A stretch of 64,000 nucleotides of DNA from contig NZ_CP071463.1 of assembly GCF_017352095.1 (NCBI RefSeq), positions 62,001 through 126,000 on the forward strand, in the 5' to 3' direction. Made by a program: the position numbers and the translations under genes. This DNA is from Natrinema longum. GTDB lineage: Archaea; Halobacteriota; Halobacteria; Halobacteriales; Natrialbaceae. Shown here piece by piece: positions 1 through 8,772 of the stretch (position 1 is its first letter; each line of letters opens with the position of its first letter). Below the pieces are notes generated by a model that had not been told where the DNA came from, searched no databases, and saw only the letters and a program-made list of their open reading frames with translations.

Positions 1-168
1 TTCGAACCGGGCTGTGAACGCGACGTCGATCTCGTCGATATCGCCGGCGATCGGATCGTCCACGGAATGGGCGGGCTGGTCGGCGGCGAACTGGACGACG
101 AGGACGTGAAAGCGACCGCGCTCGAGCGCGCTCGAAAGCAGGGCTACGTCTCGGAGGGCGACGAATGA
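1..168 (+). CDS. ureB: Urease subunit beta, C-terminal part (5' end outside window)
   Basis: The window opens inside a reading frame of 55 codons ending in TGA at 166-168. The peptide starts [16 protein letters not shown] and continues with a [11 protein letters not shown] stretch, which matches the conserved C-terminal part of urease beta subunits. These normally have a FEPGD..V.LV..AG..-like block followed by a G-rich strand. The beta subunit is a non-catalytic structural chain of the cytoplasmic nickel urease. Its stop overlaps the ureC start by ATGA (165-168), so the two are probably translationally coupled. The N-terminus lies upstream of the window. The assignment rests on this short motif plus the position directly before ureC. 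Confidence 0.9.
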   Translation, partial: FEPGCERDVDLVDIAGDRIVHGMGGLVGGELDDEDVKATALERARKQGYVSEGDE

Positions 169-1871
169 GCCGCGACCTGCCGCGGACGGAGTACACGGAA
201 CTGTTCGGCCCGACCGAAGGCGACCGACTCCGACTCGGCGATACGAACCTGCTGGCGAAGATCGAGCGCGATCACGGCGTTCCCGGCGAGGAGGCGGTCT
301 TCGGCGGCGGAAAGACGATGCGCGACGGGATGGGGATGCAGTCGGGGACGACACAGGCCGAGGGCACGCTCGACTGGGCCTTTACGAACGTCGTAATCAT
401 CGACCCCGTTCTGGGGATTCGAAAGGGCGATATCGGCGTCCGAAACGGAAAAATCGTCGGCGTCGGCAAGGCGGGCAATCCGGACACGATGGACGGCGTG
501 GACATGGTGATCGGGCAGAGCACCGACACTATTCCCGCCGACGGGCTAATCGCGACGCCCGGCGCGCTCGACATTCACGTCCACTTCAACAGTCCGCAAC
601 TGGTCGAACACGCCCTCGCCTCGGGAGTGACGACCATGTTCGGCGGCGGCTTCGGCGGTGGTGCGACGACCTGCACGCCGGGTCCGCGGAACATCCAGCG
701 GTTCCTGCAGGCCGCCGAGGAGTGGCCGGTCAACGTCGGCTTCTACGGGAAAGGTAACAGTAGCCGACCGGAGTCGTTGCGCGAGCAGGTCGAGGCCGGC
801 GCGGCCGGACTCAAACTCCACGAGGACTGGGGGTCGACCCCCGCTGCGATCGACACCTGCCTCGAGGTCGCGGAGGCCGAAGACGTCCAGGTCTGTATCC
901 ACACGGACACGTTAAACGAGTCGGGCTTCGTCGAGGACACCTTCGACGCCATCGACGGCCGCGCGATCCACACCTTCCACATCGAGGGAGCCGGCGGCGG
1001 CCACGCACCCGACGTCCTCGAGTTGATCGGCCACGAGCACATGCTGCCGTCGTCGACGAACCCCTCGATGCCCTACACCGAGAACACGTTCGACGAGCAC
1101 CTGGATATGGTGATGGTCTGTCACCACCTCAACCCCGACGTTCCCGAAGACGTCGCCTTCGCCGAGTCGCGCATCCGTGCGGAGACGCTGGGCGCGGAGG
1201 ACGTCCTCCACGACACCGGCGCGATCTCGATGATGACGACCGACTCGCAGGCCATGGGCCGGATGGCCGAGATGGTCTGTCGAACGTGGCAGACCGCCCA
1301 CAAGATGAAGGCCCAGCGCGGCCCCCTCGAGGCCGACGCTGGGACCGACGCCGACAACGCACGGATCAAGCGCTACGTCGCGAAGTACACGATCAACCCC
1401 GCTATCACCGCGGGGATCGACGACTACGTCGGCTCGCTCGAGCCCGGAAAACTCGCCGATATCGCGCTGTGGGAGCCGGGCTTCTTCGGGATCAAGCCGC
1501 AGGCGGTGATCAAGGGCGGCTTCCCGGTCTGGTCCCAGATGGGTGAGGCCAACGGCTCGCTGATGACCTGCGAACCGGTCATCGGCCGCGAACGCGCGGG
1601 GGCACAGGGCCGAGCGAAACACGCCCTCTCGGTGTCGTTCGTCAGCGACGCCGCCTACGAGAACGACGTCGGCGACGCCTACGACCTGCAGACGCCGGTT
1701 CGGCCGGTCGAGGGGACCAGGTCGGTCCGGAAGTCCGACATGCTCCACAACGACCACTGTCCCGACGACATCGAGATCGACGCCCAGACGTTCGAAGTCG
1801 AGGTGGACGGCGAACACGTCGCCTGCGACCCCGCCGACGAAATCCCCCTCGCACAGCGGTACCTGCTCTGA
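165..1871 (+). CDS. ureC: Urease subunit alpha (catalytic)
   Basis: Catalytic subunit of urease, hydrolysing urea to ammonia and carbamate in the cytoplasm. The 568-residue length is normal for the family. All active-site residues can be placed: the HVH nickel pair at 138/140, the lysine that becomes carbamylated at 217 (GLKLHEDWG), His219, His246, His272, the mobile-flap Cys319-His320 (MVCHH) and Asp360. These are almost identical to classical bacterial urease numbering. It overlaps ureB by ATGA and is followed after 120 bp by ureA. Everything visible suggests an intact, functional enzyme. Ammonia production would serve nitrogen assimilation, although no urea or nickel transporter gene is visible here. 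Confidence 0.98.
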   Translation: MSRDLPRTEYTELFGPTEGDRLRLGDTNLLAKIERDHGVPGEEAVFGGGKTMRDGMGMQSGTTQAEGTLDWAFTNVVIIDPVLGIRKGDIGVRNGKIVGVGKAGNPDTMDGVDMVIGQSTDTIPADGLIATPGALDIHVHFNSPQLVEHALASGVTTMFGGGFGGGATTCTPGPRNIQRFLQAAEEWPVNVGFYGKGNSSRPESLREQVEAGAAGLKLHEDWGSTPAAIDTCLEVAEAEDVQVCIHTDTLNESGFVEDTFDAIDGRAIHTFHIEGAGGGHAPDVLELIGHEHMLPSSTNPSMPYTENTFDEHLDMVMVCHHLNPDVPEDVAFAESRIRAETLGAEDVLHDTGAISMMTTDSQAMGRMAEMVCRTWQTAHKMKAQRGPLEADAGTDADNARIKRYVAKYTINPAITAGIDDYVGSLEPGKLADIALWEPGFFGIKPQAVIKGGFPVWSQMGEANGSLMTCEPVIGRERAGAQGRAKHALSVSFVSDAAYENDVGDAYDLQTPVRPVEGTRSVRKSDMLHNDHCPDDIEIDAQTFEVEVDGEHVACDPADEIPLAQRYLL

Positions 1872-1991
1872 ATCCATGACTCACGGACACACACTTACGA
1901 CGACGATCGCGGCAGTATCGGCGACGCGAACAGGCGGCTCGAGCCGGTCCGTACGGACGGCTCGGTCGACCCCGCGGACGGAGGTGAGCCG
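1872..1991 (+). other. ureC-ureA spacer with a 39-codon bridging frame
   Basis: This is the only sizeable gap in an otherwise overlapping operon. An ATG at 1876, five bases after ureC, opens a 39-codon frame whose TGA (1993-1995) overlaps the ureA ATG as ATGA. The peptide ([14 protein letters not shown]...) is Thr/Arg/Ser-rich and basic, unlike haloarchaeal proteins, and its third positions are less GC-rich than the flanking genes. It could couple translation from ureC to ureA without encoding a functional protein. I do not call it a gene. Confidence 0.3.
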
Positions 1992-2384
1992 ATGAACCTC
2001 TCGCCAAAGGAGATGGAGCGGCTAACGGTCTTCATGGCCGCCGAACTCGCCCGCCGGCGCAAGGACCGCGGCGTGAAGCTCAACCATCCCGAGACGGTCG
2101 CCTACATCTCCGATTGGGCCTGCGAGGCCGCCCGCGAGGGCAAGTCCGTCTCCCGGATCCGTTCCGAGGCGACGCAACTGCTCACCCGCGAGGACGTCAT
2201 GGACGGCGTCCCCGAGCTAGTCGACATGATTCAGGTCGAGCCGGTCTTCCCCGACGGCACCAAGCTCGTCACCGTCCACGACCCGATTCGTGCCGACAGT
2301 CCGGCCCAACTCGAGACGGTCGATCCCGATCCGGGCGCGGACCTCGAGACCGCGGCGGATACCGAGAGCGCGGAGGGCGAGTAA
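1992..2384 (+). CDS. ureA: Urease subunit gamma with acidic C-terminal extension
   Basis: Small structural subunit of urease. Residues 1-100 carry the typical gamma-subunit sequence ([11 protein letters not shown] start, [21 protein letters not shown]-like [18 protein letters not shown]). The family is usually about 100 residues long. This one has 130, the extra 30 being an acidic Asp/Glu/Ala-rich tail likely to be surface exposed and salt-adaptive. The start ATG overlaps the stop of a 39-codon frame that bridges the gap from ureC. The stop shares one base with the ureG start (TAATG). The order C-A with a separate B upstream is usual for haloarchaeal urease operons. Confidence 0.96.
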   Translation: MNLSPKEMERLTVFMAAELARRRKDRGVKLNHPETVAYISDWACEAAREGKSVSRIRSEATQLLTREDVMDGVPELVDMIQVEPVFPDGTKLVTVHDPIRADSPAQLETVDPDPGADLETAADTESAEGE

Positions 2385-3004
2385 TGGGGTACCGCGACGT
2401 CGCGAAGGTCGGTCTCGGTGGTCCCGTCGGTTCGGGGAAGACGGCGCTGGTCAGACGGCTCGTTCCCGAACTCGTCGACCGGGGGTACGAGGTGGGGGTC
2501 ATCGCCAACGACATCATGACCCAGGAGGACGCCGACGTCTTCCGGGAGTCGTTCGCCGATCTGCTGCCCGCAGACCTCGTCGAGGGCGTCGAAACCGGGG
2601 CCTGTCCGCACACGGGGATCCGTGAGGATCCGTCGATGAACCTCGCGGCCATCGACGAGTTCACCGAGCACCACCCCGAGCTGGACGTGGTCCTGATCGA
2701 GAGCGGCGGCGACAACCTCGCCGCGACGTTCAACCCCGAACTGGCGGACTACTTCCTGTTCATCATCTCCGTCGCGGAGGGCGAGGATATCCCGCGCAAG
2801 CGCGGCCCCGGCGTCACGCAGGCCGACCTGCTGGTCGTCAACAAGACGGACCTCGCACCCCACGTCGACGCCGATCTGGACGTGATCGAGGACGACGCTG
2901 CCACGGTCCGGGGCGACGACCCCTTCGTGTTCACCAACTGCAAGAACGGCGACGGGGTCGACGACGTGCTCTCCCACGTCGAGCGTGAGGTGTTGTTCGC
3001 GTGA
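2384..3004 (+). CDS. ureG: Urease accessory GTPase UreG
   Basis: SIMIBI-class GTPase that drives nickel insertion into urease together with UreD, UreE and UreF. It has 206 residues, the usual length. The P-loop GPVGSGKT is at residues 13-20, followed by the metal-binding CPH motif in [11 protein letters not shown], the ESGGDNL switch and the guanine-specificity NKTD. The frame is open further upstream, but the ATG at 2384 is chosen because it starts the conserved [16 protein letters not shown] block and couples to the ureA stop. The 3' end overlaps ureD by GTGA (3001-3004). Confidence 0.97.
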   Translation: MGYRDVAKVGLGGPVGSGKTALVRRLVPELVDRGYEVGVIANDIMTQEDADVFRESFADLLPADLVEGVETGACPHTGIREDPSMNLAAIDEFTEHHPELDVVLIESGGDNLAATFNPELADYFLFIISVAEGEDIPRKRGPGVTQADLLVVNKTDLAPHVDADLDVIEDDAATVRGDDPFVFTNCKNGDGVDDVLSHVEREVLFA

Positions 3005-3960
3005 GCGGGGCTCACTCGAGCGCAACGGACCCCGATACGGCGCGATTGCCGCCCGCTTTCGAAGCCTACGCCACCGACTCGCTCGCGCAGGCTCCCGCGG
3101 GCGGGCCGGGCAAGAACGGGCTGCTCGAGGCGACGTTCGCCCGCGAGGGGGGCAGTCCGACCCGGCTCGTCCGCGATCGCGTGCGCGTCCCCTACCATCT
3201 GACCGGCACCCTCGAGACCGATCCCGCACCCGGTCTCACGACGCTGGTCGCACAGGAGCCGACCGGCGGCGTCGCACAGGGCGACCGGCATCGGATGCGA
3301 CTCGACGCGCGGGCCGGTGCTCGCGCACACGTGACGACCCAGAGCGCGACGAAGGTCCACAGCATGGCCGCCAACTACGCCCACCTCGAGACCGCGATCC
3401 GGGTCGCTGAAGGGGGGTACCTCGAGTACGTACCGGGGCCGACGATCGTCAACGAGGACGCCCGCTGTCTCCAGACGATCGCGGTCGATCTCGCCCCGGC
3501 GTCGGTCGTCGTCGTCGCGGACGTGCTCGTTCCCGACGGCTTGACCGACCACGAGCCGTTCGGCTTCGATCACTACCACGCGCGCGTCGAGGCCGAGTAC
3601 GACGGGCGGCTGGTCTGTGCCGACGCCGTCGACCTCCGGCCCGACGAGCGCGATCCGCGGGACCCCGCAAGCGTCGGCGAGTACGGCGTCGTCGGCTCGC
3701 TGTATGCTTTCGCTCCGGGCGAAGCCGATCCCGACGGGCTCTCTCCCGACCTCGAGTCGCTCGTCGAGGCGATTCGCGACCGGCTCGCCGAGCGCGAGGA
3801 CGTCGCGGTCGGCGTCTCGAGGCTCCCCTCCGATGCCGGGGCGATCGTCCGGCTCCTCGGCCATCGACAGACGGACGTCACTGCGGCCGTCCGCGATGCG
3901 TGGGACGAAACGAGACGGGCGACGCTGGGGGTCGGCGCACCCGCCGACCGGCGATACTGA
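3001..3960 (+). CDS. ureD: Urease accessory protein UreD (UreH)
   Basis: Urease maturation scaffold that binds apo-urease and UreF/UreG. The 319-residue protein is recognised by the family pattern [10 protein letters not shown] near the N-terminus, [16 protein letters not shown], the GGVAQGDRH block, the QSATKVHSM strand and the LEYVPGPTI motif that follows. The GTG start at 3001 overlaps the ureG stop; no better ATG is nearby. The end touches ureE through TGATG. An N-terminal alanine/proline-rich stretch of about 35 residues is less conserved. Position inside the urease operon supports the call strongly. Confidence 0.94.
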   Translation: MSGAHSSATDPDTARLPPAFEAYATDSLAQAPAGGPGKNGLLEATFAREGGSPTRLVRDRVRVPYHLTGTLETDPAPGLTTLVAQEPTGGVAQGDRHRMRLDARAGARAHVTTQSATKVHSMAANYAHLETAIRVAEGGYLEYVPGPTIVNEDARCLQTIAVDLAPASVVVVADVLVPDGLTDHEPFGFDHYHARVEAEYDGRLVCADAVDLRPDERDPRDPASVGEYGVVGSLYAFAPGEADPDGLSPDLESLVEAIRDRLAEREDVAVGVSRLPSDAGAIVRLLGHRQTDVTAAVRDAWDETRRATLGVGAPADRRY

Positions 3961-4604
3961 TGAAGCGAATCGACGGTATCGTCGGCAACGTCCACGCCGA
4001 CGACGAACTCGCCGCTCGACGCGTGGCCCACGAGGAAAACGGCACGCTCGAGCGTGTGGTCATCGATGCCGAGAACCGCCGCCGATCCCGGTTCCGGGCG
4101 ACGACCGACGCGGGAACGGACGTCGGCGTCGTCGTCGACACCCCTGCGGTGTCGGCTGGCGACGTGTTACTCGCCGCGGACGACCGGATGATCGTCGTCG
4201 CGTTCGAGCCCGTCGACGCGCTCGCGCTCGCGCTGCCCGACGCGACCGCGGCGCGTCTCGAGGCGGCGGTCGAACTCGGCCACCGCGTCGGCAACCAGCA
4301 CTGGGACCTCGCGGTCGACGACGGAACCGTCTACGTCCCGCTCGAGGCGGACCGCCACATCGTCGAGCGCGTCGTCGACGACGTCGTTCCCGGTGCGGAA
4401 CTCCGTGAGACGACCGTCGAGGCCGACCTGTTCGTGACGGCCCTCGAGGACGAGGAGGCTGGCTCCGACGGCGGTCCCGGAACCGAGCGCGGTCACGGTG
4501 TCGTGGATCACACCCACGGCCACGACGGAAGCCGACACACGCACGAGCACGGTCCGGATGGCACCGACCATACCCACGAGCACGATCACAGCCATGACCA
4601 CTGA
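3960..4604 (+). CDS. ureE: Urease accessory nickel metallochaperone UreE
   Basis: Nickel carrier that delivers Ni2+ to the UreG/UreF/UreD complex. The 214-residue protein has a UreE-like N-terminal domain and a middle domain containing ELGHRVGNQHWDLAV and FVTALED. It ends in a histidine-rich tail of about 36 residues with 13 His, typical of nickel-storing UreE proteins. I chose the ATG at 3960 ([12 protein letters not shown]). It shares one base with the ureD stop, and the peptide encoded further upstream in this frame is basic and unlike the family. The 3' end overlaps the ureF start by 11 bp. Confidence 0.94.
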   Translation: MKRIDGIVGNVHADDELAARRVAHEENGTLERVVIDAENRRRSRFRATTDAGTDVGVVVDTPAVSAGDVLLAADDRMIVVAFEPVDALALALPDATAARLEAAVELGHRVGNQHWDLAVDDGTVYVPLEADRHIVERVVDDVVPGAELRETTVEADLFVTALEDEEAGSDGGPGTERGHGVVDHTHGHDGSRHTHEHGPDGTDHTHEHDHSHDH

Positions 4605-5370
4605 GCCCGGTTCGTTCCTGACGGCACTCCGGCTCGCCGACTCGTTCCTCCCCGTCGGCGGCTACACGGCCTCCTACGGCCTCGAGCAGTATCTCAACGA
4701 GGATCGTATCGAGGACGGCGACGACCTCCGGGAGCTGATCGCGGCCTATCTCCGGCGCGTGGTCGGTCCCTGCGAGACCGTCGCGCTGGCGAACGCCCAC
4801 GCCGCGAGCGCCGACGGCGACCTCGAGGGGCTGCTGGCGGTCGACGAACGGCTCCACGCGGTGACGATGCCCCGAGAGTTCCGCGAGAGTTCGACGAAAG
4901 CGGGTGCGAAGCTGAGCGAACTGCTGGCGTCGGACTCGAGTGGCGGTGCCGCGACCGCGGTCGGGGAAGCCCGTGGAGAGAAGGTCGAGGGAGCCTCCGG
5001 GTCGCCACCGGCGGCCGACGGCGGTGATCTCACTGTCGCTTTCGCCGACGCGATCGAGACCGATACGACGCCGGGCCACTACCCGGTCGTCTTCGGCGTC
5101 GTCAGCCAGGCGCGCGGACTCTCGCGGCTCGAGGCCTGTCTCTCGCACGCGTACTCGTTCGTCACCGGATTGCTGGGTGCGGCCCAGCGCCTCGGCCGCT
5201 TTGGTCACACCGAGATCCAGTCGGTACTCGAGGAACTGGAGCCGGCGGTCGTTGCAGTCTGTGAGCGCCACGTCGACGACGACGCGGCGACGATGGCATC
5301 CTTCGCACCGCTGGCCGAGATCATGGGGATGCGCCACGAACGCGCCGGGCGACGGCTCTTCATGAGCTAA
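4594..5370 (+). CDS. ureF: Urease accessory protein UreF
   Basis: All-helical urease maturation factor that acts with UreD and UreG. The ATG at 4594 gives MTTEPGSFLTALRLADSFLP followed by VGGYTASYGLEQ, the conserved UreF N-terminus. Residues upstream in the same frame would be Thr/Ser-rich sequence shadowing the ureE His tail, so they are not used. The protein has 258 residues, longer than the common size of about 225. Residues roughly 114-145 form a Gly/Ser/Ala-rich low-complexity insert before the conserved TPGHYPVVFGVV block. It is the last gene of the urease operon; the strand switches after it. Confidence 0.94.
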   Translation: MTTEPGSFLTALRLADSFLPVGGYTASYGLEQYLNEDRIEDGDDLRELIAAYLRRVVGPCETVALANAHAASADGDLEGLLAVDERLHAVTMPREFRESSTKAGAKLSELLASDSSGGAATAVGEARGEKVEGASGSPPAADGGDLTVAFADAIETDTTPGHYPVVFGVVSQARGLSRLEACLSHAYSFVTGLLGAAQRLGRFGHTEIQSVLEELEPAVVAVCERHVDDDAATMASFAPLAEIMGMRHERAGRRLFMS

Positions 5371-5468
5371 CGTGAGGCAATCGAGAGTAGCAACGATGTC
5401 GCGTTCAGATGCAGCGACACCGGTCCACACTGTTAGAGCGCGGTCGGACAGTGCTCACCGTCGGTCTC

Positions 5469-5882
5469 TCACTCGAGGTCGGGCCGGGGCGCGTTTTCGT
5501 ACTTGATCATCTTCTCGGGTTTATCGGAAATCGTCTCGTAGATTCGCTGGAGCGTCTCCTCGGCCGCGAGCAGGTTGTGCTTCTCGAGGAACGCCCGTCC
5601 CTCGTCGGTCAGCCGGTAGAACTTCCAGGGATAGCCTTGCTGGCGCTCGTCGTCCGGCAGCGTGACTTCTTCGACGATCCCGGCGTCGATCAGTTTCTGG
5701 ACGTGTTTGTAGACCGTCGCCTCGCTCACGCTCGGGTTGAGCTGCTCGAGTTCGTACATCGAGGGGAGTCCCTCGGGGTGTTGCAGGATATTGGAAAGCA
5801 GCGCGAACCGCGTCTCTTGGGTGACGAAGCGGACGAGTTCGCGGGTGTTCGCCCCCTCTGGAGTCCCCACGTCGGTGCTCAT
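5469..5882 (-). CDS. Winged-helix transcriptional regulator (PadR/ArsR-like)
   Basis: A 137-residue DNA-binding protein. The pattern TRFALLSNILQHPEGLPSMYELEQLNPSVSEATVYKH is a winged helix with recognition helix around SEATVYKHVQKL. It is followed by a wing with KFYRLTDEGRAFLEKH and a C-terminal helix for dimerisation. The start at 5882 (MSTDVGTPEGAN) is preferred over upstream in-frame codons, whose peptide (MIYCRVTYLM) looks non-coding. It is convergent with ureF and divergent from the gene at 6023, so the spacer 5883-6022 probably holds both promoters. The target is unknown; urease control is possible but not shown. Confidence 0.8.
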   Translation of the reverse strand: MSTDVGTPEGANTRELVRFVTQETRFALLSNILQHPEGLPSMYELEQLNPSVSEATVYKHVQKLIDAGIVEEVTLPDDERQQGYPWKFYRLTDEGRAFLEKHNLLAAEETLQRIYETISDKPEKMIKYENAPRPDLE

Positions 5883-6022
5883 GCCGTCAGCTACGAAGCG
5901 TGGCATCAAGTAAGTTACCCTGCAGTAAATCACTCGCTGGTAAACTTCCGGGGACTGCGGAGACTATCGGAAACGGAACGGACACGGAAACTACTATCCA
6001 CAATTCGCGATAATCACTGCGT

Positions 6023-6571
6023 ATGACAGACGACGATCCGCCGGTCCCCGAGGCGGTCCTCACGAGCGCGACGGAGCGACTCGAGGCCGAGGAGCTCTCG
6101 CTTGCGGACAACGAAGAGATCCTCCAGGCGTTGAGCGAGCTCCGGCCGGTCTACGAGAGCGAACGGTCGTACTTCGTCCTCGGCAACTACGACCGCGAGC
6201 CGATTCGGCGGCTGAACCTCGTCGTCGATCGGCTGAACCGCCGGTCGGACGCCTACGCCTTCCGAATGGTCGACGTTCGCGGCGAGTGGGACAACGGCAT
6301 CCAGAAGTTCTGCCTGATCGCGGACCTGGTCACCCACGTCGTCGGCGTCGCCGAACGAGAACCGAGCGGCTTTCTCGTCGAACAGGGCCTGCTCGCGGGC
6401 ACCGAGGAGTACTTCGAGAAGACCCACGTGCTCAAGCGCGAGTACCCGGACGAGGACCGCCCCTACGACTGGATGCAGGACGGCGTCTTCGACCTGCTCG
6501 AGGAGGAGGGACGACTGTACCGGTGGGAAACCGAAGCCGAACTTGCCGAGATCACGGAGACGATCCCGTGA
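6023..6571 (+). CDS. Conserved haloarchaeal protein of unknown function
   Basis: A 182-residue acidic soluble protein without signal peptide or membrane segment. It has a helical N-terminal half (ATERLEAEELSLADNEEILQALSEL) and an aromatic and charge-rich C-terminal half (YDWMQDGVFDLLEEEGRLYRW). Codon use and acidity match the neighbours, so it is very probably a real gene. I do not recognise the family and see no catalytic motif. It faces the regulator at 5469-5882 across a 140-bp spacer and converges with the regulator ending at 6572, with no gap between the two stops. Confidence 0.7.
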   Translation: MTDDDPPVPEAVLTSATERLEAEELSLADNEEILQALSELRPVYESERSYFVLGNYDREPIRRLNLVVDRLNRRSDAYAFRMVDVRGEWDNGIQKFCLIADLVTHVVGVAEREPSGFLVEQGLLAGTEEYFEKTHVLKREYPDEDRPYDWMQDGVFDLLEEEGRLYRWETEAELAEITETIP

Positions 6572-7228
6572 TCACGACTCGAAGAGAGACCACATCACAG
6601 TCGATTCGGCCTTCTGGAGGTGCTCCGCCGCGGTCGCGGTCGCACACCCGAGCTCGTCGGCGACGTCCTCGCTCGTCGCGTTGCGCGGCACGTCGAAATA
6701 GCCGAGTTCGAGGGCGGTTTCGACCGCGTCCCGCTGTCGGGGTGAGAGTCGGCCAACGACGCTATCGGGAGCAACTCGCTTTCCACCGACCGCCTCGACG
6801 GTGACGCCGACCGCGTCGGGAACGCCGTCGACTGCGGCCTGAACCTCCGCCTCCGTCCCGATGATCGTGTACGTGGTGCTTCCGTCCTCGTTACATTCGA
6901 TGGGCGGAACCGTCATCAGGCTCCCGCTCGTGAAGGTCTCGAACAACGAGCGCGCGGCCGGCGAAACCTCCCCCTCGAAGAAGCAGTAACACTCCCGGTC
7001 GGTGATCGGAAGGAGTTCGGAGTCCGAAACCATCCCGCTCTCGTCGAGCACGCGTTCGAACCGCTCGTACGCTCCCTCGAGCCGGAACAGAAACGCCGTC
7101 GGCGGATTCGAGACGTTCCAGTTGACGATCCGGGCTCGCTCGAGGTAGCTTGCCCCACCTGCGAGGAGTTCGTATATCGGCGGTGCGTAGTCGCCCCGTG
7201 GACGGAGGGTTATGCGGACGCGTTTCAT
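6572..7228 (-). CDS. HTH-10 (bacterio-opsin activator-like) regulator
   Basis: A 218-residue transcriptional regulator. Residues 165-215 carry the HTH-10 signature of the haloarchaeal Bat family: LSPRQRDAVETALELGYFDVPR, then ATSEDVADELGCATATAAEHLQKAE. The N-terminal 150 residues form a ligand or sensor domain of the type found in Bat/DmsR/NarO-like proteins. It lacks the cysteine cluster known from NarO, so I do not call it NarO. The target is not evident. It diverges from the small membrane protein at 7367, with 138 bp between the starts. Confidence 0.85.
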   Translation of the reverse strand: MKRVRITLRPRGDYAPPIYELLAGGASYLERARIVNWNVSNPPTAFLFRLEGAYERFERVLDESGMVSDSELLPITDRECYCFFEGEVSPAARSLFETFTSGSLMTVPPIECNEDGSTTYTIIGTEAEVQAAVDGVPDAVGVTVEAVGGKRVAPDSVVGRLSPRQRDAVETALELGYFDVPRNATSEDVADELGCATATAAEHLQKAESTVMWSLFES

Positions 7229-7366
7229 GATCCGTCGTTCGTATTGCGGGGCGAAATAACTGGTCTAGGAACAGACCGCGTGGGATCGGGTGGTTCGGCT
7301 TGCTGTATAAATCCGCCCGAGCGATTCGGCTGTACTCGTTACTGCGTTCGGCCCCTTCGATCGAAT

Positions 7367-7591
7367 ATGGAACGGAACGTCGGCGGACTGGATCGAATCG
7401 TCAGGGGCGTCTTGGGACTCTGGTTGCTCGCGGTCGCCGTCGCGGCACTCGTCGCCGATCGGCGCGGGACCGCCGTCGCGACGGGAATCGCGGCGGCAGG
7501 CTTGCTGTTCAACGCGACGACCCGGTTCTGTGGCGGGAACTACTTGCTCGGCATCGATACGACCGAGGGCGCGTCCTGTTCGCGAGAGTAA
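7367..7591 (+). CDS. Small DUF2892-type membrane protein
   Basis: A 74-residue protein with two hydrophobic helices separated by a short charged turn (VADRRG). The opening MERNVGGLDRIVRGVLGLWL and the end CGGNYLLGIDT match the DUF2892 family (the membrane part of YgaP-like proteins), whose members begin MKxNVGxxDRIIR and end with C.LYxLLGI.T. The ATG at 7367 is chosen for that motif; the frame upstream to 7244 is Cys-rich and unlike the family. The palindrome TTCGATCGAA (7356-7365) sits immediately before the start, and a TATA-like TGTATAAATCC lies around 7303-7313. Confidence 0.8.
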   Translation: MERNVGGLDRIVRGVLGLWLLAVAVAALVADRRGTAVATGIAAAGLLFNATTRFCGGNYLLGIDTTEGASCSRE

Positions 7592-7621
7592 CGCGACGGT
7601 AGTGGCGTTCGAGGAACGCCT

Positions 7622-8596
7622 TCAGCTGTGTCCGGACACCGGAAGCGGCTCGTAGGGCTCCTCGAGGTACTCCATGTCCGACTCCGATAGCTCGATCTCG
7701 AGGGCTTCGACGGCCTGCTCTAAATGCTCGACGCTGGTCGTACCGACGATCGGCGAGTCGACCCAGTCCTTGTGGAGCAGCCACGAGAGCGCGATCTGGG
7801 CCATCGTCGCGCCCCTGTCGTCGGCCAGGTCGGCGACCCGTTCGTTGATCTCGCGGCCGCCACCCTCGCGGTAGGGGTGTTCGTACATGTGCTCCTCGGT
7901 CTCGCCGCGGGTCGTGGCGTCGATCTCCTCGTGGGGCCGCGTCAGGTATCCCCGAGCCATGGGTGACCACGGAACCACGCCGATCCCTTCGTTCTCACAG
8001 AGCGGCAGGGTCTCGCGTTCTTCCTCGCGGTAGACGAGGTTGTAGTGGTTCTGCATCGTGGCGAAGCGCTCGAGACCGAGCCGATCGCTGGTGTGGAGCG
8101 ACTCGGCGAACTGGTGGGCCCACATCGAGGAGGCCCCGATGTAACGGATGTGGCCCCGCCGGACGGCGTCGTCGAGCGCTCGCAGCGTCGTCTCGATCGG
8201 CGTGTCGTAGTCCCAACGATGGGGTTGGTAGAGGTCGATGGTATCCATCCCGAGTCGCTCCCGGCTTGCGGCCAACTCCTGTTCGATCGCCTTCCGGGAG
8301 AGCCCACCCGAGTTCGGGTCGTCGTCGCGCATCCGGAAGTAGCCCTTCGTCGCGACGACGGCCTCCTCGCGGTGCCCCTCGAGTGCCTCGCCCAGGATCC
8401 GCTCGGACTCGCCCCGCGAGTACATGTTCGCGGTGTCGAAGAAGTTGATCCCCAGATCGAGCGCCCGATCGATGATTTCCTTGCTCTCCTCGTCCTCCAG
8501 GACCCACTCGCGCCAGTCGCTCGAGCCGAAGCTCATACAGCCCAGACAGATGCGACTGACTTCCATGCCGGTCGATCCGAGGGTCGTGTACTCCAT
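7622..8596 (-). CDS. Aldo/keto reductase
   Basis: NAD(P)H-dependent oxidoreductase of the AKR superfamily, 324 residues. The start MEYTTLGSTGMEVSRICLGC is typical. Catalytic residues are visible: Asp and Tyr in NFFDTANMYSRGESE, Lys in VVATKGYF and His in YQPHRWDYD. The C-terminal NADP-binding region contains SPIVGTTSVEHLEQAV. The ATG at 8596 is used because the frame upstream is Arg-rich and non-family. The substrate is not predictable. It is convergent with the DUF2892 gene; the 176 bp behind its start hold nothing I can name. Confidence 0.93.
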   Translation of the reverse strand: MEYTTLGSTGMEVSRICLGCMSFGSSDWREWVLEDEESKEIIDRALDLGINFFDTANMYSRGESERILGEALEGHREEAVVATKGYFRMRDDDPNSGGLSRKAIEQELAASRERLGMDTIDLYQPHRWDYDTPIETTLRALDDAVRRGHIRYIGASSMWAHQFAESLHTSDRLGLERFATMQNHYNLVYREEERETLPLCENEGIGVVPWSPMARGYLTRPHEEIDATTRGETEEHMYEHPYREGGGREINERVADLADDRGATMAQIALSWLLHKDWVDSPIVGTTSVEHLEQAVEALEIELSESDMEYLEEPYEPLPVSGHS

Positions 8597-8772
8597 AGCG
8601 AGGGTACGGAAACCGGAGGGAAAACAGTACGTACTGTGGCAATCGATGACAGCCGTCTCGCTCCGTCTCGGGGGCGCGCTCGAGACGATAACCGCCCGAG
8701 GTGACCAGCGTCGACGCCGTGGGATCGGGAAGCGAGATCGCGATGTGGAGCGACGGGCCGGACGCCCGCGGA

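Noticed and set aside
4060-5430. A 456-codon minus-strand frame across ureE and ureF
   Set aside because: Very Arg-rich, no start context, and opposite two well-recognised urease accessory genes.
6572-7228. NarO itself, as the regulator for the CGAA-N4-TTCG box
   Set aside because: It has the right HTH-10 domain but lacks the cysteine cluster reported for NarO, and is far from the island.
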